Positions 46,463 to 55,365 are shown, counted from the stretch's first letter. The stretch: DNA of 64,000 bases from Phascolarctobacterium sp. (GCA_017467905.1 JAFUKD010000023.1:1-64000); one strand, 5' to 3'. The notes: generated by a model not told the origin, from the letters alone. Numbers and translations are program-made.

Positions 46463-46669
46463 TTATTTAATTTCTACAACGTCGAAGCCAATATCTTCAA
46501 TTACTTCGCGCAATGCTTCGTCAGAAATAGCTTCTGCTTCAACAAGAGCGCGTGCTTCGTCAAGACTTACTTCGACTTTGGTTACGCCTGCCAAATTTTC
46601 TAAAGCAGTTTTTACTGCGCCTACGCAGTGCATGCAGTGCATGCCGTCGATACGAATTTGCTTAACCAT
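46463..46669 (-). CDS. copZ: CopZ-like copper chaperone
   Basis: This 68-residue heavy-metal-associated domain has GMHCMHC with C12 and C15 as the copper ligands. It has the ferredoxin-like fold with VKTALENLAGVTKVEVSLDEA. It likely hands Cu(I) to the ATPase transcribed just upstream. A palindromic repeat separates the two genes. Confidence 0.9.
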   Translation of the reverse strand: MVKQIRIDGMHCMHCVGAVKTALENLAGVTKVEVSLDEARALVEAEAISDEALREVIEDIGFDVVEIK

Positions 46670-46694
46670 TGTGTTTTAACTTCCCTCCTTTACG

Positions 46695-46814
46695 AAACGC
46701 GTGATAAGCACCATCTAACCATGTTGTCATAAAATTGCTTGCTCGACGTACACCAAGTACGCCTTCGCGACACAATTTTATTCCGCCTTGTTATATGGTA
46801 TTTCTGACGCGTTT
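46695..46814. repeat. ~120-bp palindromic repeat, copy 2
   Basis: This lies between copA and copZ. AAACGCGT at the left pairs with ACGCGTTT at the right; AAAATTG and CAATTTT pair inside, and CGACGTAC/GTACGCC form the centre. It is closest to copy 4 at 63676. Confidence 0.7.
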
Positions 46815-46862
46815 TGGTTGTGTCTTATATTAAAAATTACAAACTAACTTTTTAGAAAGCAG

Positions 46863-49127
46863 TTATTTGTAAGTCCAGAAACGAAGTCGTAATGCGTTGG
46901 TGACTACGCTTACGGAGCTAAAGCTCATGGCAGCCGCTGCAATCATGGGGCTCAGCAAGATTTCGAAGTGGGGGTAAAGCATACCTGCTGCAATGGGAAT
47001 ACCAATGGCGTTATAGAAGAATGCCCAAAAAAGATTTTGCTTGATGTTGCTCATTACAGCCTTGCTCAAACTAATTGCCTTTGGAACGTCCAGCAAATCA
47101 CTTCTCATCAAGACAATATCCGCAGATTCAATGGCAATGTCTGTACCTGCGCCAATGGCAATACCAACATTTGCACGGGCGAGAGCGGGAGCATCGTTGA
47201 TGCCGTCGCCAACCATGGCTACCTTATGACCCTGTTCTTGCAGGCGGCGCACAGTGCGTTCCTTATCTTCGGGGAGCAGTTCTGCAATGACCTCATCCAT
47301 GCCAACCTGACGGTGAATGGCTTCTGCAGTAATTTTATTGTCGCCTGTAAGCATAATAACCTTTATTCCAAGCTTACGCAGTTTGGCGATTGCTTCTGCG
47401 CTGGAAGGTTTAACCGTATCTGCTACGGCAATGATTCCTAAAAGCTGCTCGCCTTGGGCAAAATACAAAGGAGTTTTGCCGTCGTGAGCAAGTTTAGCGG
47501 TTACGTCCGCAAATTCACTTACATCTATGTTAGCTGCTTGCATTAGCTTGGCATTACCTGCGTAACAAAGCTTGCCTTCAACTAAAGCTTCCAAGCCTTT
47601 GCCGGGAAGCAGGCGATAGCCAGAGGCAGCAGGTAGTTCTAAGTGACGTTCTTCTGCGGCGTTGATAATGGGTTCAGCCAAGGGATGCTCCGAAAGCTTT
47701 TCTATGGCAGCAGCAATGCTCAGCAGCTGGGACTCTGTAATTTTATTGGTAAGGATATCCGTTACTACGGGCTTGCCTTCTGTAACAGTGCCTGTCTTAT
47801 CTAAAATTACTGTATCAATATTGTGGGCAGCTTCCAACGCGCTGGCAGATTTAATCAAAATTCCGTTGGCAGCTCCACGTCCGGTTCCTACCATAATGGC
47901 GGTGGGGGTAGCGAGCCCCAGGGCGCAGGGACAGGAGATTACTAAAACAGAAATTCCAATGACAAGGGCAAATTCCACATTGTAACCCAGGCAAATCCAA
48001 GTCGCAGCGGCAAAGACAGCGATGGTAATAACTACGGGAACAAAAATGCCGCTAATCCTATCTGCCATTTTAGCAATGGGAGCTTTGGAAGAAGTGGCTT
48101 CGTCAACAAGAGCAATGATTTTGGAAAGAGTTGTATCTTCACCTACGGCAGTGGCACGCATTTTAAAATAACCGCTTTTGTTAATAGTACCGCCTGTAAC
48201 CGTATCTTCCACGTATTTTTCTACGGGTATGCTTTCACCGGTAATGGCTGCTTCGTCCAAGGCGCCGTTCCCTTCAATGATAACACCATCCACAGGAACA
48301 GTCGCACCGGATTTTACAATTAGAATGTCACCGGTAACAACCTCTTCTATGGGAATTTCCCCTTGCATTCCGTGGCGTTCTACAAGAGCAATTTTAGGAG
48401 CTAAGTTCATTAGCTTGGTGATGGCTTCGCTAGTACGGTTCTTAGCCCTTGCTTCCATAAATTTTCCCAAGGTGATGAGGGTTAAAATCATAGCAGCAGA
48501 TTCAAAATATAAATCATGGGAGAAGCGGTGTACTAAATTCATATCACCATGACCAAAGCCGTAAGCAATTTTGTAAACAGCATACACACCATAAACAAAA
48601 GCTGCACTGCTACCGATGGCGATAAGAGAGTCCATATTGGGAGCCTTGTTCCACAAATTCTTGAAGCCATGTTCAAAATACTTGCTGCCAATTAGTATAA
48701 CAGGAATTGTTAAAAGCAGTTGGGTTAAGCCGTTGATTAAAGAGTTTTCCATGCCAAGGAAAATTTCCGGCAAAGGCCAGTTCATCATTTTACCCATGGA
48801 AATATAAAATAAAGGCAGGGTAAAAATTACAGACCAGATAAGCCTTCGCTTCATGGCTTGCATTTCTTGGGCAGCAGTATCCACAGGCTTAGCCTTGCTT
48901 TGGTTTTGCTGTTGTAAATGTAGGCTTGCACCAAAGCCAAGCTTTTCCACCTTGGCAATGATTGCTTCTGCAGAAATTACTTTTTCGTCGTAAGTAACGT
49001 GCATATTATTTTTTAAAAGGTTGACACTGATTTGCTCAACTCCCTGCTGCTTGCCTATAACCTTTTCGATACGGGAAGAGCAGGCGGAGCAGGACATACC
49101 AGCAATATTAAATTGTTCTTTCTTCAT
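46863..49127 (-). CDS. copA: CopA-type copper-transporting P1B ATPase
   Basis: This 754-residue P-type ATPase has one N-terminal metal domain (GMSCSACSSRIE). Eight membrane segments include the ion-binding CPC (C399-P400-C401). The phosphorylation motif DKTGT has D443, with GDGINDAPALA late in the chain. It pumps Cu(I) out of the cytoplasm. I start at ATG 49127; a GTG 9 bp upstream is possible. copZ is downstream on the same strand. Confidence 0.94.
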   Translation of the reverse strand: MKKEQFNIAGMSCSACSSRIEKVIGKQQGVEQISVNLLKNNMHVTYDEKVISAEAIIAKVEKLGFGASLHLQQQNQSKAKPVDTAAQEMQAMKRRLIWSVIFTLPLFYISMGKMMNWPLPEIFLGMENSLINGLTQLLLTIPVILIGSKYFEHGFKNLWNKAPNMDSLIAIGSSAAFVYGVYAVYKIAYGFGHGDMNLVHRFSHDLYFESAAMILTLITLGKFMEARAKNRTSEAITKLMNLAPKIALVERHGMQGEIPIEEVVTGDILIVKSGATVPVDGVIIEGNGALDEAAITGESIPVEKYVEDTVTGGTINKSGYFKMRATAVGEDTTLSKIIALVDEATSSKAPIAKMADRISGIFVPVVITIAVFAAATWICLGYNVEFALVIGISVLVISCPCALGLATPTAIMVGTGRGAANGILIKSASALEAAHNIDTVILDKTGTVTEGKPVVTDILTNKITESQLLSIAAAIEKLSEHPLAEPIINAAEERHLELPAASGYRLLPGKGLEALVEGKLCYAGNAKLMQAANIDVSEFADVTAKLAHDGKTPLYFAQGEQLLGIIAVADTVKPSSAEAIAKLRKLGIKVIMLTGDNKITAEAIHRQVGMDEVIAELLPEDKERTVRRLQEQGHKVAMVGDGINDAPALARANVGIAIGAGTDIAIESADIVLMRSDLLDVPKAISLSKAVMSNIKQNLFWAFFYNAIGIPIAAGMLYPHFEILLSPMIAAAAMSFSSVSVVTNALRLRFWTYK

Positions 49128-49209
49128 ATATATCACCCTAAACGCGTGCTAAGTATCATTCATCAGTGGAATCATAACATTGTCTGCGATTTGACAAGTA
49201 TATTACTGA

Positions 49210-49231
49210 AATGTTAGCTTCTGCTAACATT
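49210..49231. promoter_or_regulatory. Inverted repeat upstream of copA
   Basis: A 9-bp arm AATGTTAGC and its perfect complement are separated by TTCT. It lies 83 bp upstream of copA, between divergent genes. It could be an operator of a copper or stress regulator, or a simple hairpin. Confidence 0.35.
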
Positions 49232-49382
49232 ATAGCACAAAAAGATGACGAAGGAAAAAGCCTTGTGTGAATTTTTGGTAGCAGGAGAAAAGTTCTTGCC
49301 GCAGAATTATCTAAGTAGGCAATTATAGGCAGAAGGCTGCCTTCTAAAAGAGGAGAAGCTAAAAAGGACTGGAGGATTTTTT

Positions 49383-49979
49383 ATGAATTGTGCGTTTTGT
49401 AAACATCATAACTGTTATGTGAAAGAACAAAATTGTACTCGTTACAGCAAGGAAGAAGCTGTTGCTATGTATAATGAAGAGGACGTTAAAATAATGCAGG
49501 CTGCCGCTGCGACTGAAACCCGTAATTATTTGAAGATGACTCGCTTGGAGGAAAGCCTTTTCTTTGCACAGCAGTTGGGCGTAACAAAAATTGGTATTGC
49601 GTTTTGTATTGGCTTGGCAAATGAAGCTAAGTTCTGTGCGCAATATTTTAAGAACGCAGGCTTGCAGGTGGAAAGTGTTTGCTGCAAGAATTGTTCCATT
49701 GATAAAGATATCTTAGCGCTGGAAAAGATTAAACCTGGTCAGCACGAAGCAATGTGCAATCCTAAAATGCAGGCGCAGCTGATGAACGAGGCAAAAACGG
49801 AGCTGAATTTTGTTGTGGGCTTATGTGTTGGGCACGATATGATTTTTACCAAGTACAGTGAAGCTCCTGTTTCCAGTCTTATTACCAAGGATAGAGTGCT
49901 TGCCAATAACCCTGCAGGCGTAGTTTATTCCAGATATTGGAGAAGAAAGCTGGGTATCTTAGAAGACGGTACTGTGTAA
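49383..49979 (+). CDS. DUF1847 cysteine-rich protein
   Basis: This 198-residue protein begins CAFCKHHNC and contains VGLCVGHD, FCIGLANEA, CCKNCSIDKD and C-terminal GVVYSRYWRRKLG. This is the DUF1847 pattern with several conserved cysteines that probably bind metal. The function is unknown. crcB follows 8 bp later. Confidence 0.85.
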   Translation: MNCAFCKHHNCYVKEQNCTRYSKEEAVAMYNEEDVKIMQAAAATETRNYLKMTRLEESLFFAQQLGVTKIGIAFCIGLANEAKFCAQYFKNAGLQVESVCCKNCSIDKDILALEKIKPGQHEAMCNPKMQAQLMNEAKTELNFVVGLCVGHDMIFTKYSEAPVSSLITKDRVLANNPAGVVYSRYWRRKLGILEDGTV

Positions 49980-49990
49980 AAGTGTGAGTG

Positions 49991-50371
49991 ATGATGTTGG
50001 ATCTTGTAGTTGTAGCAATAGGTGGAGCCATTGGCTCTGTTTTTAGATATTTGCTTGGTAATTTTCTTAGCAAAAATTATCAGGGCAAGTTTTCGCTGGG
50101 AAGCTTCGCGATAAATATTTTGGGTTGCTTTCTGATGGGCATGTTTATGTCCGGACTTATCCAAAGAGAATTGGAAGAAACAACTTGGAAGCTTTACTTA
50201 TGTATAGGACTTTTAGGTGGCTTCACTACCTTTTCTTCTTTTGGGTATGATGCACTGACTATGCTATCCAAGGGCAAAACCATGATGGCAGGCATGTACG
50301 CAGGCTGCAGTGTTGTGGCTGGGCTGTTCGCAGCTATAACCGGAATGCTTGTGGCGAAGTTGGTGTTTTAG
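49991..50371 (+). CDS. crcB: CrcB/FluC fluoride channel
   Basis: This ~126-residue protein has four membrane helices, GGAIGSVFRYLLGNFL near the N-terminus and GLLGGFTTFSSFGYDAL in the third helix, the Fluc signature. It works as an antiparallel dimer that exports fluoride. Start may be ATG 49991 or 49994. Confidence 0.92.
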   Translation: MMLDLVVVAIGGAIGSVFRYLLGNFLSKNYQGKFSLGSFAINILGCFLMGMFMSGLIQRELEETTWKLYLCIGLLGGFTTFSSFGYDALTMLSKGKTMMAGMYAGCSVVAGLFAAITGMLVAKLVF

Positions 50372-50383
50372 AACTAAAAAATT

Positions 50384-50417
50384 TAAGCAGCTCTCCTGAT
50401 GGCGGGCTGCTTTTTGC
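50384..50417 (+). terminator. Terminator
   Basis: GCAGC stem with a GC-rich loop and TTTTT. Confidence 0.55.
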
Positions 50418-50487
50418 ATGAGAATGGCAATAATTTTGGTTATATGATAAAATTAAAGAAAGTTATCGTGAGATTGGAGGTTATAAG

Positions 50488-50769
50488 ATGGATATCGAGA
50501 CTATGAAAAAAATTATATATCCTATTGCGATTGCGTATCCGATTAAAAAGATAACCCTCTTTGGATCTCGTGCAGATAATACTAATCGTCCTGACAGTGA
50601 TGTGGATTTAATTATAGAGTTTTCTGAACCGATATCGTTGCTGACCTTATCAAAGATTAGGATTCAGTTAGAGGAATTGCTTGGTTTAGATGTTGATGTT
50701 GTTCATGGACCGTTACTAAATAGCGATTTGATTGAAGTGAATAAAGAGGTGGAGTTGTATGTCGCGTAG
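50488..50769 (+). CDS. mntA: MNT-type nucleotidyltransferase antitoxin
   Basis: This 93-residue minimal nucleotidyltransferase has GSR at 26-28 and the catalytic acid pair D38 and D40 (SDVDLIIEF). In MNT-HEPN pairs this protein neutralises the HEPN toxin by adding AMP units. Its last 11 bp overlap the HEPN gene. Confidence 0.88.
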   Translation: MDIETMKKIIYPIAIAYPIKKITLFGSRADNTNRPDSDVDLIIEFSEPISLLTLSKIRIQLEELLGLDVDVVHGPLLNSDLIEVNKEVELYVA

Positions 50770-51106
50770 GGATAAGGTGATTTTACAAAAGGTAATCTCT
50801 GAAATTGATATTGGTGCAGGAATGATAGGTAATGCTCCCTACGAGGATTTTGTCGCTGATGAAAAATTGAAGCGTGCTATATGTATGACGGTTATAAATA
50901 TAGGTGAGCTTATAAAAAATATTACGAATGAAACAAGGGGGAAGTATTCGTATATTCCTTGGAAAGCTGTTGCCGGCATGCGGGATTTGACTGCACATAA
51001 GTATCAAACACTGCGGATGGAAGATGTATATAGTACAGTAAAGCAGGACTTCCCAAAATTAAAAGCTGATTTAGAAAAAGTTTTGATTGAATTGACAAGT
51101 GTGTAA
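50759..51106 (+). CDS. hepT: HEPN (DUF86) RNase-like toxin
   Basis: This 115-residue HEPN protein has the R-x4-H-x-Y motif with R75, H80 and Y82 (RDLTAHKY), the expected catalytic and modification site. It overlaps its MNT partner. In known pairs HepT cleaves RNA and the tyrosine is AMPylated by MntA. Confidence 0.88.
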   Translation: MSRRDKVILQKVISEIDIGAGMIGNAPYEDFVADEKLKRAICMTVINIGELIKNITNETRGKYSYIPWKAVAGMRDLTAHKYQTLRMEDVYSTVKQDFPKLKADLEKVLIELTSV

Positions 51107-51118
51107 GTGAAAATGAAT

Positions 51119-51154
51119 TAAAGCAGTTGTTTCAAGAGGAGCAGCTGCTTTTCT
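51119..51154 (+). terminator. Terminator of the MNT-HEPN pair
   Basis: AGCAGTTG / CAGCTGCT stem with TTTT. Confidence 0.55.
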
Positions 51155-51257
51155 GCTATTCTTCCGCCATTTCTGCAAACCTTTTGTGAATAGGTAAGCT
51201 TTTCATATATTTGAAGCTTCTTTGTGCTACAATTAATTTAGTAGAGGAGGTGCCTTT

Positions 51258-51812
51258 ATGCTTAAACTTTTATTTATAGTAGGTTCTTTACGCAAGGATT
51301 CATTTAATTTACAATTAGCCCAAGCTGCGGCAAAATATTTGGACGGCAAGGTAGAAGTTAAATTTTTAGATTATAAGGATGTACCCTTCTTCAATCAAGA
51401 TATAGAGTTTCCCGCTCCGCCTGCAGTTATGGCTGTTCGCAAGGAAGTGTTTGCTGCTGACGGCATTTGGATTTTTTCGCCGGAGTATAACCATTATTTC
51501 CCAGGTGTATTAAAAAATTTATTGGACTGGCTTTCTAGACCAATTAGTGCGACGGAGGGGAATGTTCTTGGTGGCAAGCCTGTTGCTTTAAGTGGTATTA
51601 CTCCTGGGATGAGCGGAACCTGCATGGCGCAGGATCATCTTGTAACTTTGCTAAGCTTTCTTAATATGAAGATAATGAATGTGCCGCGTCTTATCATCCC
51701 CAATGCGCTGACACAGCTTGATGAAGCAGGCAAGTTACGCCTGACAACCAGTGAACCCTTCTTGAAAGCTCAGGCAGCTTCCTTTGTGAAGTTTGTAGAA
51801 GGAAACAATTAA
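51258..51812 (+). CDS. NADPH-dependent FMN reductase-like protein
   Basis: This 184-residue flavodoxin-fold protein of the FMN_red group has GSLRKDSFNLQLA near the start for FMN phosphate, and FSPEYNHYFPGVLKNLLDWLSRP. It probably reduces flavin or quinones in the cytoplasm. It stands alone with an own ribosome site (GGAGGTG). Confidence 0.88.
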   Translation: MLKLLFIVGSLRKDSFNLQLAQAAAKYLDGKVEVKFLDYKDVPFFNQDIEFPAPPAVMAVRKEVFAADGIWIFSPEYNHYFPGVLKNLLDWLSRPISATEGNVLGGKPVALSGITPGMSGTCMAQDHLVTLLSFLNMKIMNVPRLIIPNALTQLDEAGKLRLTTSEPFLKAQAASFVKFVEGNN

Positions 51813-51825
51813 AGTAAGTTACATA

Positions 51826-51864
51826 AAAAGACCGTAGCGTTCGTTTAAAGAGCGTTACGGTCTT
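51826..51864. terminator. Bidirectional terminator
   Basis: AAAGACCGTA / TACGGTCTTT stem with A and T runs. Separates the reductase and converging clcA. Confidence 0.75.
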
Positions 51865-51883
51865 TGTGTGTTGTTCTGTAATT

Positions 51884-53452
51884 TTAATTTTCTTTTTCCG
51901 ACGCAAGCTTTTGCAGCTGCACTACGTTCTCATTATAGCTAAGGACGTAGATGAAATCTCCCGCCATGATTTTAGTATCACCTGCGGGAACAAGCTGTTC
52001 TTCGCCACGCTTGATATCAACAAGCAAGGTGTTGGGAGGCCATTTGATTTCTTTGACCAGTTTGTTTTCAATGGGGCTACCGCTGCAAACAGCAAGCTCT
52101 GTAATATTGCGCTGCTCCATTAGCTTGGGTTCTGCAGGAGCTTTGTTCAAAGTGCGGTTAAGCAGTTCTTCGTAAATGGGCTTGCTCTTGCACAGCTCCG
52201 CAACTACGAAGGCAACCATGGCGGCGATTGATAAAGCAAGTAAATGCTGGTAGGAGGAAGTCATTTCCATAATGAGGACTGTGCCGGTGATGGGAGCGCG
52301 TACAGAAGAGGAAAACAGTGCTGCCATTCCGATAACAATAATATTGGAAGCGTAGGCAGGCTCAATCCAGCCAAGGCTAATCAAAATATTACTGCAAATA
52401 CTTCCGCAAAGAGCGCCGATAACCAGCATGGGCAGGAAGAAGCCACCGGGAACACCGCAACCATAGCTTATAAGGGTAAAAAGCAATTTGCCAACTAAGA
52501 GTAAGAGCAAAAGCTGCAAAGAAACCGGTGTGCCGGAAATATGGTTGATAAGCTGATTGCCACCGCCCAAAACTTCGGGGAGGAAGTAACCAAGAACCCC
52601 TGCGGTTAAGAGAGCAAAAGTAATTTTATGAACAGGTTTCTTGAAAATGGGCAAGGCGTAAAATTTAGGAACGCTAAGCAAGCCTTTGTTAAAGATTACC
52701 CCGCCCAACCCAACAACCAACGCAACGATAACTACAATGCCGTAATAGTTGATGGGCAAAAGAGGAAGGTCGGTAAATTCGAAGATGGATGCTCTTCCGA
52801 ACAGAGCGCGGGACACTACTGTTGCCGTCATTGCTGCTGCCATACAGGGAAGCAGTACAACGATGGAAAAGTTGCGGTGCAGCTCTTCCAAAGCAAAGAT
52901 GACACCTGCAAGGGGAGCATTGAAGGCTGCTGCCAAGCCTGCGCTGGCACCACTTGTCATCAGGTAACGTTCTTCCATACGGGTACGCTTTAGCATACGG
53001 CTTACACCCTGGGCTGCAACGGCGCCTAACTGAATGGACGGTCCTTCGCGCCCCAGTGACAAGCCTGCGCCAATACCCAAGATGCCTGCGGTAAGTTTTA
53101 CCCACAGGATGTTAAGCCAGCGCATTTTAATCAAGCCAAGGATGGCGCCCTTAACTTGGGGGATGCCACTGCCTGCGGCTAAAGGCTCGATGCGGTTAAG
53201 CTTGTCCAAAACGTAGGCAAGGGTTACTAAGCAGCAGAACCAAGCGGCACTGTAAGTCCAATCGGCAGTGGTAAGGTATTGATAAAAAATGCTACGATGA
53301 TGCTCTACTTCGTGCAAGGCGTAGCGAAAGAAGCAAATCACCAGACCGCTGAAGATACCAATCAGGATGCCTTCGGCAAATAGGCGCAAGCGAAAGTTGT
53401 GCCAATCGCTCAAGGATTTATAGGTGTTTATAACTTGATATTTAGGGTTCAT
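51884..53452 (-). CDS. clcA: ClC-type chloride channel or H+/Cl- exchanger with TrkA-C domain
   Basis: This 522-residue ClC protein shows GSGIPQVKG, GREGPSIQLG (the gate Glu) and GGFFLPMLVIGAL, the three chloride-pathway motifs. A C-terminal TrkA-C/RCK ligand-binding domain (NKLVKEIKWPPNTLLVDIKRG) follows. The gate Glu supports proton coupling. Its ATG overlaps the hydE stop (ATGA), so the two are translationally coupled. Confidence 0.92.
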   Translation of the reverse strand: MNPKYQVINTYKSLSDWHNFRLRLFAEGILIGIFSGLVICFFRYALHEVEHHRSIFYQYLTTADWTYSAAWFCCLVTLAYVLDKLNRIEPLAAGSGIPQVKGAILGLIKMRWLNILWVKLTAGILGIGAGLSLGREGPSIQLGAVAAQGVSRMLKRTRMEERYLMTSGASAGLAAAFNAPLAGVIFALEELHRNFSIVVLLPCMAAAMTATVVSRALFGRASIFEFTDLPLLPINYYGIVVIVALVVGLGGVIFNKGLLSVPKFYALPIFKKPVHKITFALLTAGVLGYFLPEVLGGGNQLINHISGTPVSLQLLLLLLVGKLLFTLISYGCGVPGGFFLPMLVIGALCGSICSNILISLGWIEPAYASNIIVIGMAALFSSSVRAPITGTVLIMEMTSSYQHLLALSIAAMVAFVVAELCKSKPIYEELLNRTLNKAPAEPKLMEQRNITELAVCSGSPIENKLVKEIKWPPNTLLVDIKRGEEQLVPAGDTKIMAGDFIYVLSYNENVVQLQKLASEKEN

Positions 53453-54504
53453 CTAATCACATCCGGATAATCACCGCGGCTGATAGGGTTCTCGTAACCA
53501 ATTTCTGCCAGCAGCTTGCGGAGAAAGGCTACGCCTTCCGCTGCTTCGCTGCCGCTGTGTTTCTTGTTATCGTAAAGAGTATATTTATCGCGCACGTTTT
53601 GTGGAGAAAGGTTGGGCATAATTACATTGGCGCCTGCCAAAATTCCCTGTTGATGTCCATTGGGCAAGAGGGTGTTGAGGGCGGTGGTGGCAGGCAAATT
53701 TGCTTTGGGCAGGAGCAATCTTAAAATAGAAATCAATTTTAGGGTGAGTTGTCCGCTGCCAGCATCTTCTTCTCCAAAGGGAGTGTCCTTGTGGGGAATG
53801 AAGGGACCGGTGCCAACCATGTGAGGGTTAAAGCCTTTAATGAAAAGCAAGTCTTCTACCAAATTTTCCACCGTCTGATAAGGGGAGCCTACCATAAAGC
53901 CTGTCCCAACTTGGTAGCCAATTTCCTTTAAGCTTCGCAAGCACTCCAAGCGGGTAGCTAATTTTAATTCTGCGGGGTGAAGCTTGGCGTAATGCTCCGG
54001 GTTAGCAGTTTCGTGACGCAGCAGGTAACGGTCTGCCCCCGCTTCGAACCACTGACGATAAATTTCCGGCTTGCGTTCTCCGGCGGATAGGGTTACTGCG
54101 CAATCGGGATACCGCCTTTTGATTTCCGCAACTACTTCTGCCAAACGCTTATCGTCGTAGGCGAAGTCCTCGCCGCCTTGCAGGACGAAGGTACGCAAAC
54201 CCAAAGCGTAGCCTGTGGCGCAACATTTCAAAATTTCTTGGGGTGTTAGGCGATAACGGCTTGCCTTACGATTACTGCGACGGATTCCGCAATAAAGGCA
54301 ATCGTTCTTACAAAAATTGCTGAACTCTATCAAGCCACGCAGGTAAACATTGTTGCCAAAGGTTTGCTGCGCTTGGGCTTGTGCCGCCTGGCGTAAGGCT
54401 TCTAAAATTTTAGCGTCATTGCATTGGAGCAGGGCAAGTAGCTCCGCAGCGCTTGCGTTATGTTCTATTTGTAATTTATGGATGATTTCAAAATAGTTTG
54501 TCAT
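53449..54504 (-). CDS. hydE: HydE: [FeFe]-hydrogenase H-cluster maturase (radical SAM)
   Basis: This 351-residue radical SAM enzyme has C65-x3-C69-x2-C72 for the 4Fe-4S cluster (CKNDCLYC). HydE-typical segments LQGGEDFAYDD, SAGERKPEIYRQWFEAGADRYLLRHET and MVGTGPFIPHKDTPF follow. HydE makes the thiolate-bridge precursor of the hydrogenase active site. No other hydrogenase gene is in this window. BioB-like or PylB-like enzymes are less likely because of the IPHKDTPF segment. Confidence 0.88.
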   Translation of the reverse strand: MTNYFEIIHKLQIEHNASAAELLALLQCNDAKILEALRQAAQAQAQQTFGNNVYLRGLIEFSNFCKNDCLYCGIRRSNRKASRYRLTPQEILKCCATGYALGLRTFVLQGGEDFAYDDKRLAEVVAEIKRRYPDCAVTLSAGERKPEIYRQWFEAGADRYLLRHETANPEHYAKLHPAELKLATRLECLRSLKEIGYQVGTGFMVGSPYQTVENLVEDLLFIKGFNPHMVGTGPFIPHKDTPFGEEDAGSGQLTLKLISILRLLLPKANLPATTALNTLLPNGHQQGILAGANVIMPNLSPQNVRDKYTLYDNKKHSGSEAAEGVAFLRKLLAEIGYENPISRGDYPDVIR

Positions 54505-54650
54505 GGGAACCTCAATCCTTTCCTGTGCAATATTATAGCACATTTGCTAAAAGGCAAAAGTATTTTGTAAGGACTTATGAAAATAATTATAAGGCGCTTG
54601 CTTGACAAGAGAGACCTGTGGTTTTACAATGGAGCTGTAATTGAATATTG

Positions 54651-54738
54651 TTGGGGAGCTTATGGATAGGCTGAGAGGAAGTTGTGAACTTCGACCCATG
54701 AACCTGATATGGGTAATGCCAACGTAGGGAAATGTTAA
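54651..54738 (+). ncRNA. TPP riboswitch (thi box)
   Basis: The core GGCTGAGA, ACCC, GAACCTGAT, GGGTAATGCC and AACGTAGGGAA motifs of the thiamine-pyrophosphate aptamer occur in order. It is followed by a hairpin with a T run at 54747-54772, the likely ligand-controlled terminator. The nearest downstream genes on the strand are thiS-thiF-thiG-thiH. Confidence 0.95.
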
Positions 54739-54746
54739 GAAATTCG

Positions 54747-54772
54747 GGAGCTGCGTTGTCAGCTTCTTTTTT
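54747..54772 (+). terminator. Riboswitch expression-platform terminator
   Basis: GAGCTG, loop, CAGCTTC followed by TTTTTT, directly after the TPP aptamer. Confidence 0.6.
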
Positions 54773-54803
54773 ATTCTGTATCAAGTTCTAAAGTGTGAGT
54801 GAG

Positions 54804-54860
54804 CTTAGGCGCACGAAGGGGTACACCACCGCGGGTGTAGTTTCTTCGTGTGCCTTTTTG
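54804..54860 (+). terminator. Strong two-tier hairpin
   Basis: GCACGAAG ... CTTCGTGTGCC with an inner TACACC/GGGTGTA stem, then TTTTTG. It lies between the TPP riboswitch and thiS. Confidence 0.6.
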
Positions 54861-54898
54861 CTTTCTTGTAGATGCGTATGCAAAATTTATTGTTTGCC

Positions 54899-55095
54899 GC
54901 AGCACTCAAACGCAAAAAATTAGTAAACTAATTTTTCTAACGCTCCTTTTAGTATGAAAATAGCGCTGTCCACATATTCGCTTCTAAATTTTCTGCAGGT
55001 TTTTAAAAATTACAGCTCAGGATGTGGATGGGCGCACTATTTTCTTGAATTTGTGTCGCTGCTTATTTCGAATCGTTGCTTGCAAACAGATAAAT
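54899..55095 (+). repeat. Dispersed ~190-bp repeat, copy C
   Basis: This forward copy of the element at 1852 keeps the hairpin at about 54915-54936, the CGCTCCTTTT word, GTCCACATATTCGCTTC and CAGCTCAGGATGTGGA. It lies in the spacer between the TPP riboswitch and thiS. Confidence 0.7.
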
Positions 55096-55170
55096 TTTGC
55101 TATCGACAGCAGGAAAAGAGAAATGAACACTTAGGCTCTGCGGAAGAACGAAGCAAAAAGGAGGAACATT

Positions 55171-55365
55171 ATGAAACTAAACGGAGAAACAGTAACGCTG
55201 ACGGAAGAAACTACACTGGTAAGCTTTCTGGAAAACAATGGCTACTCTTCCAATAAAATTGCAGTGGAGCTGAACGGAGATATCATTCCGAGAAGCAGGT
55301 ACGCTTCCGTAATTTTGACAGATGCTGATAAATTGGAAGTGGTCTGCTTCGTGGGAGGTGGTTAA
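55171..55365 (+). CDS. thiS: ThiS sulfur carrier protein
   Basis: This 64-residue ubiquitin-fold protein ends in Gly-Gly (VVCFVGGG), the site that is adenylated and loaded with sulfur. LNGETVTLTEETTLVSFLEN at the N-terminus fits ThiS. thiF starts one base after its stop. Ribosome site AAGGAGG. It lies ~430 bp after the TPP riboswitch. Confidence 0.92.
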   Translation: MKLNGETVTLTEETTLVSFLENNGYSSNKIAVELNGDIIPRSRYASVILTDADKLEVVCFVGGG

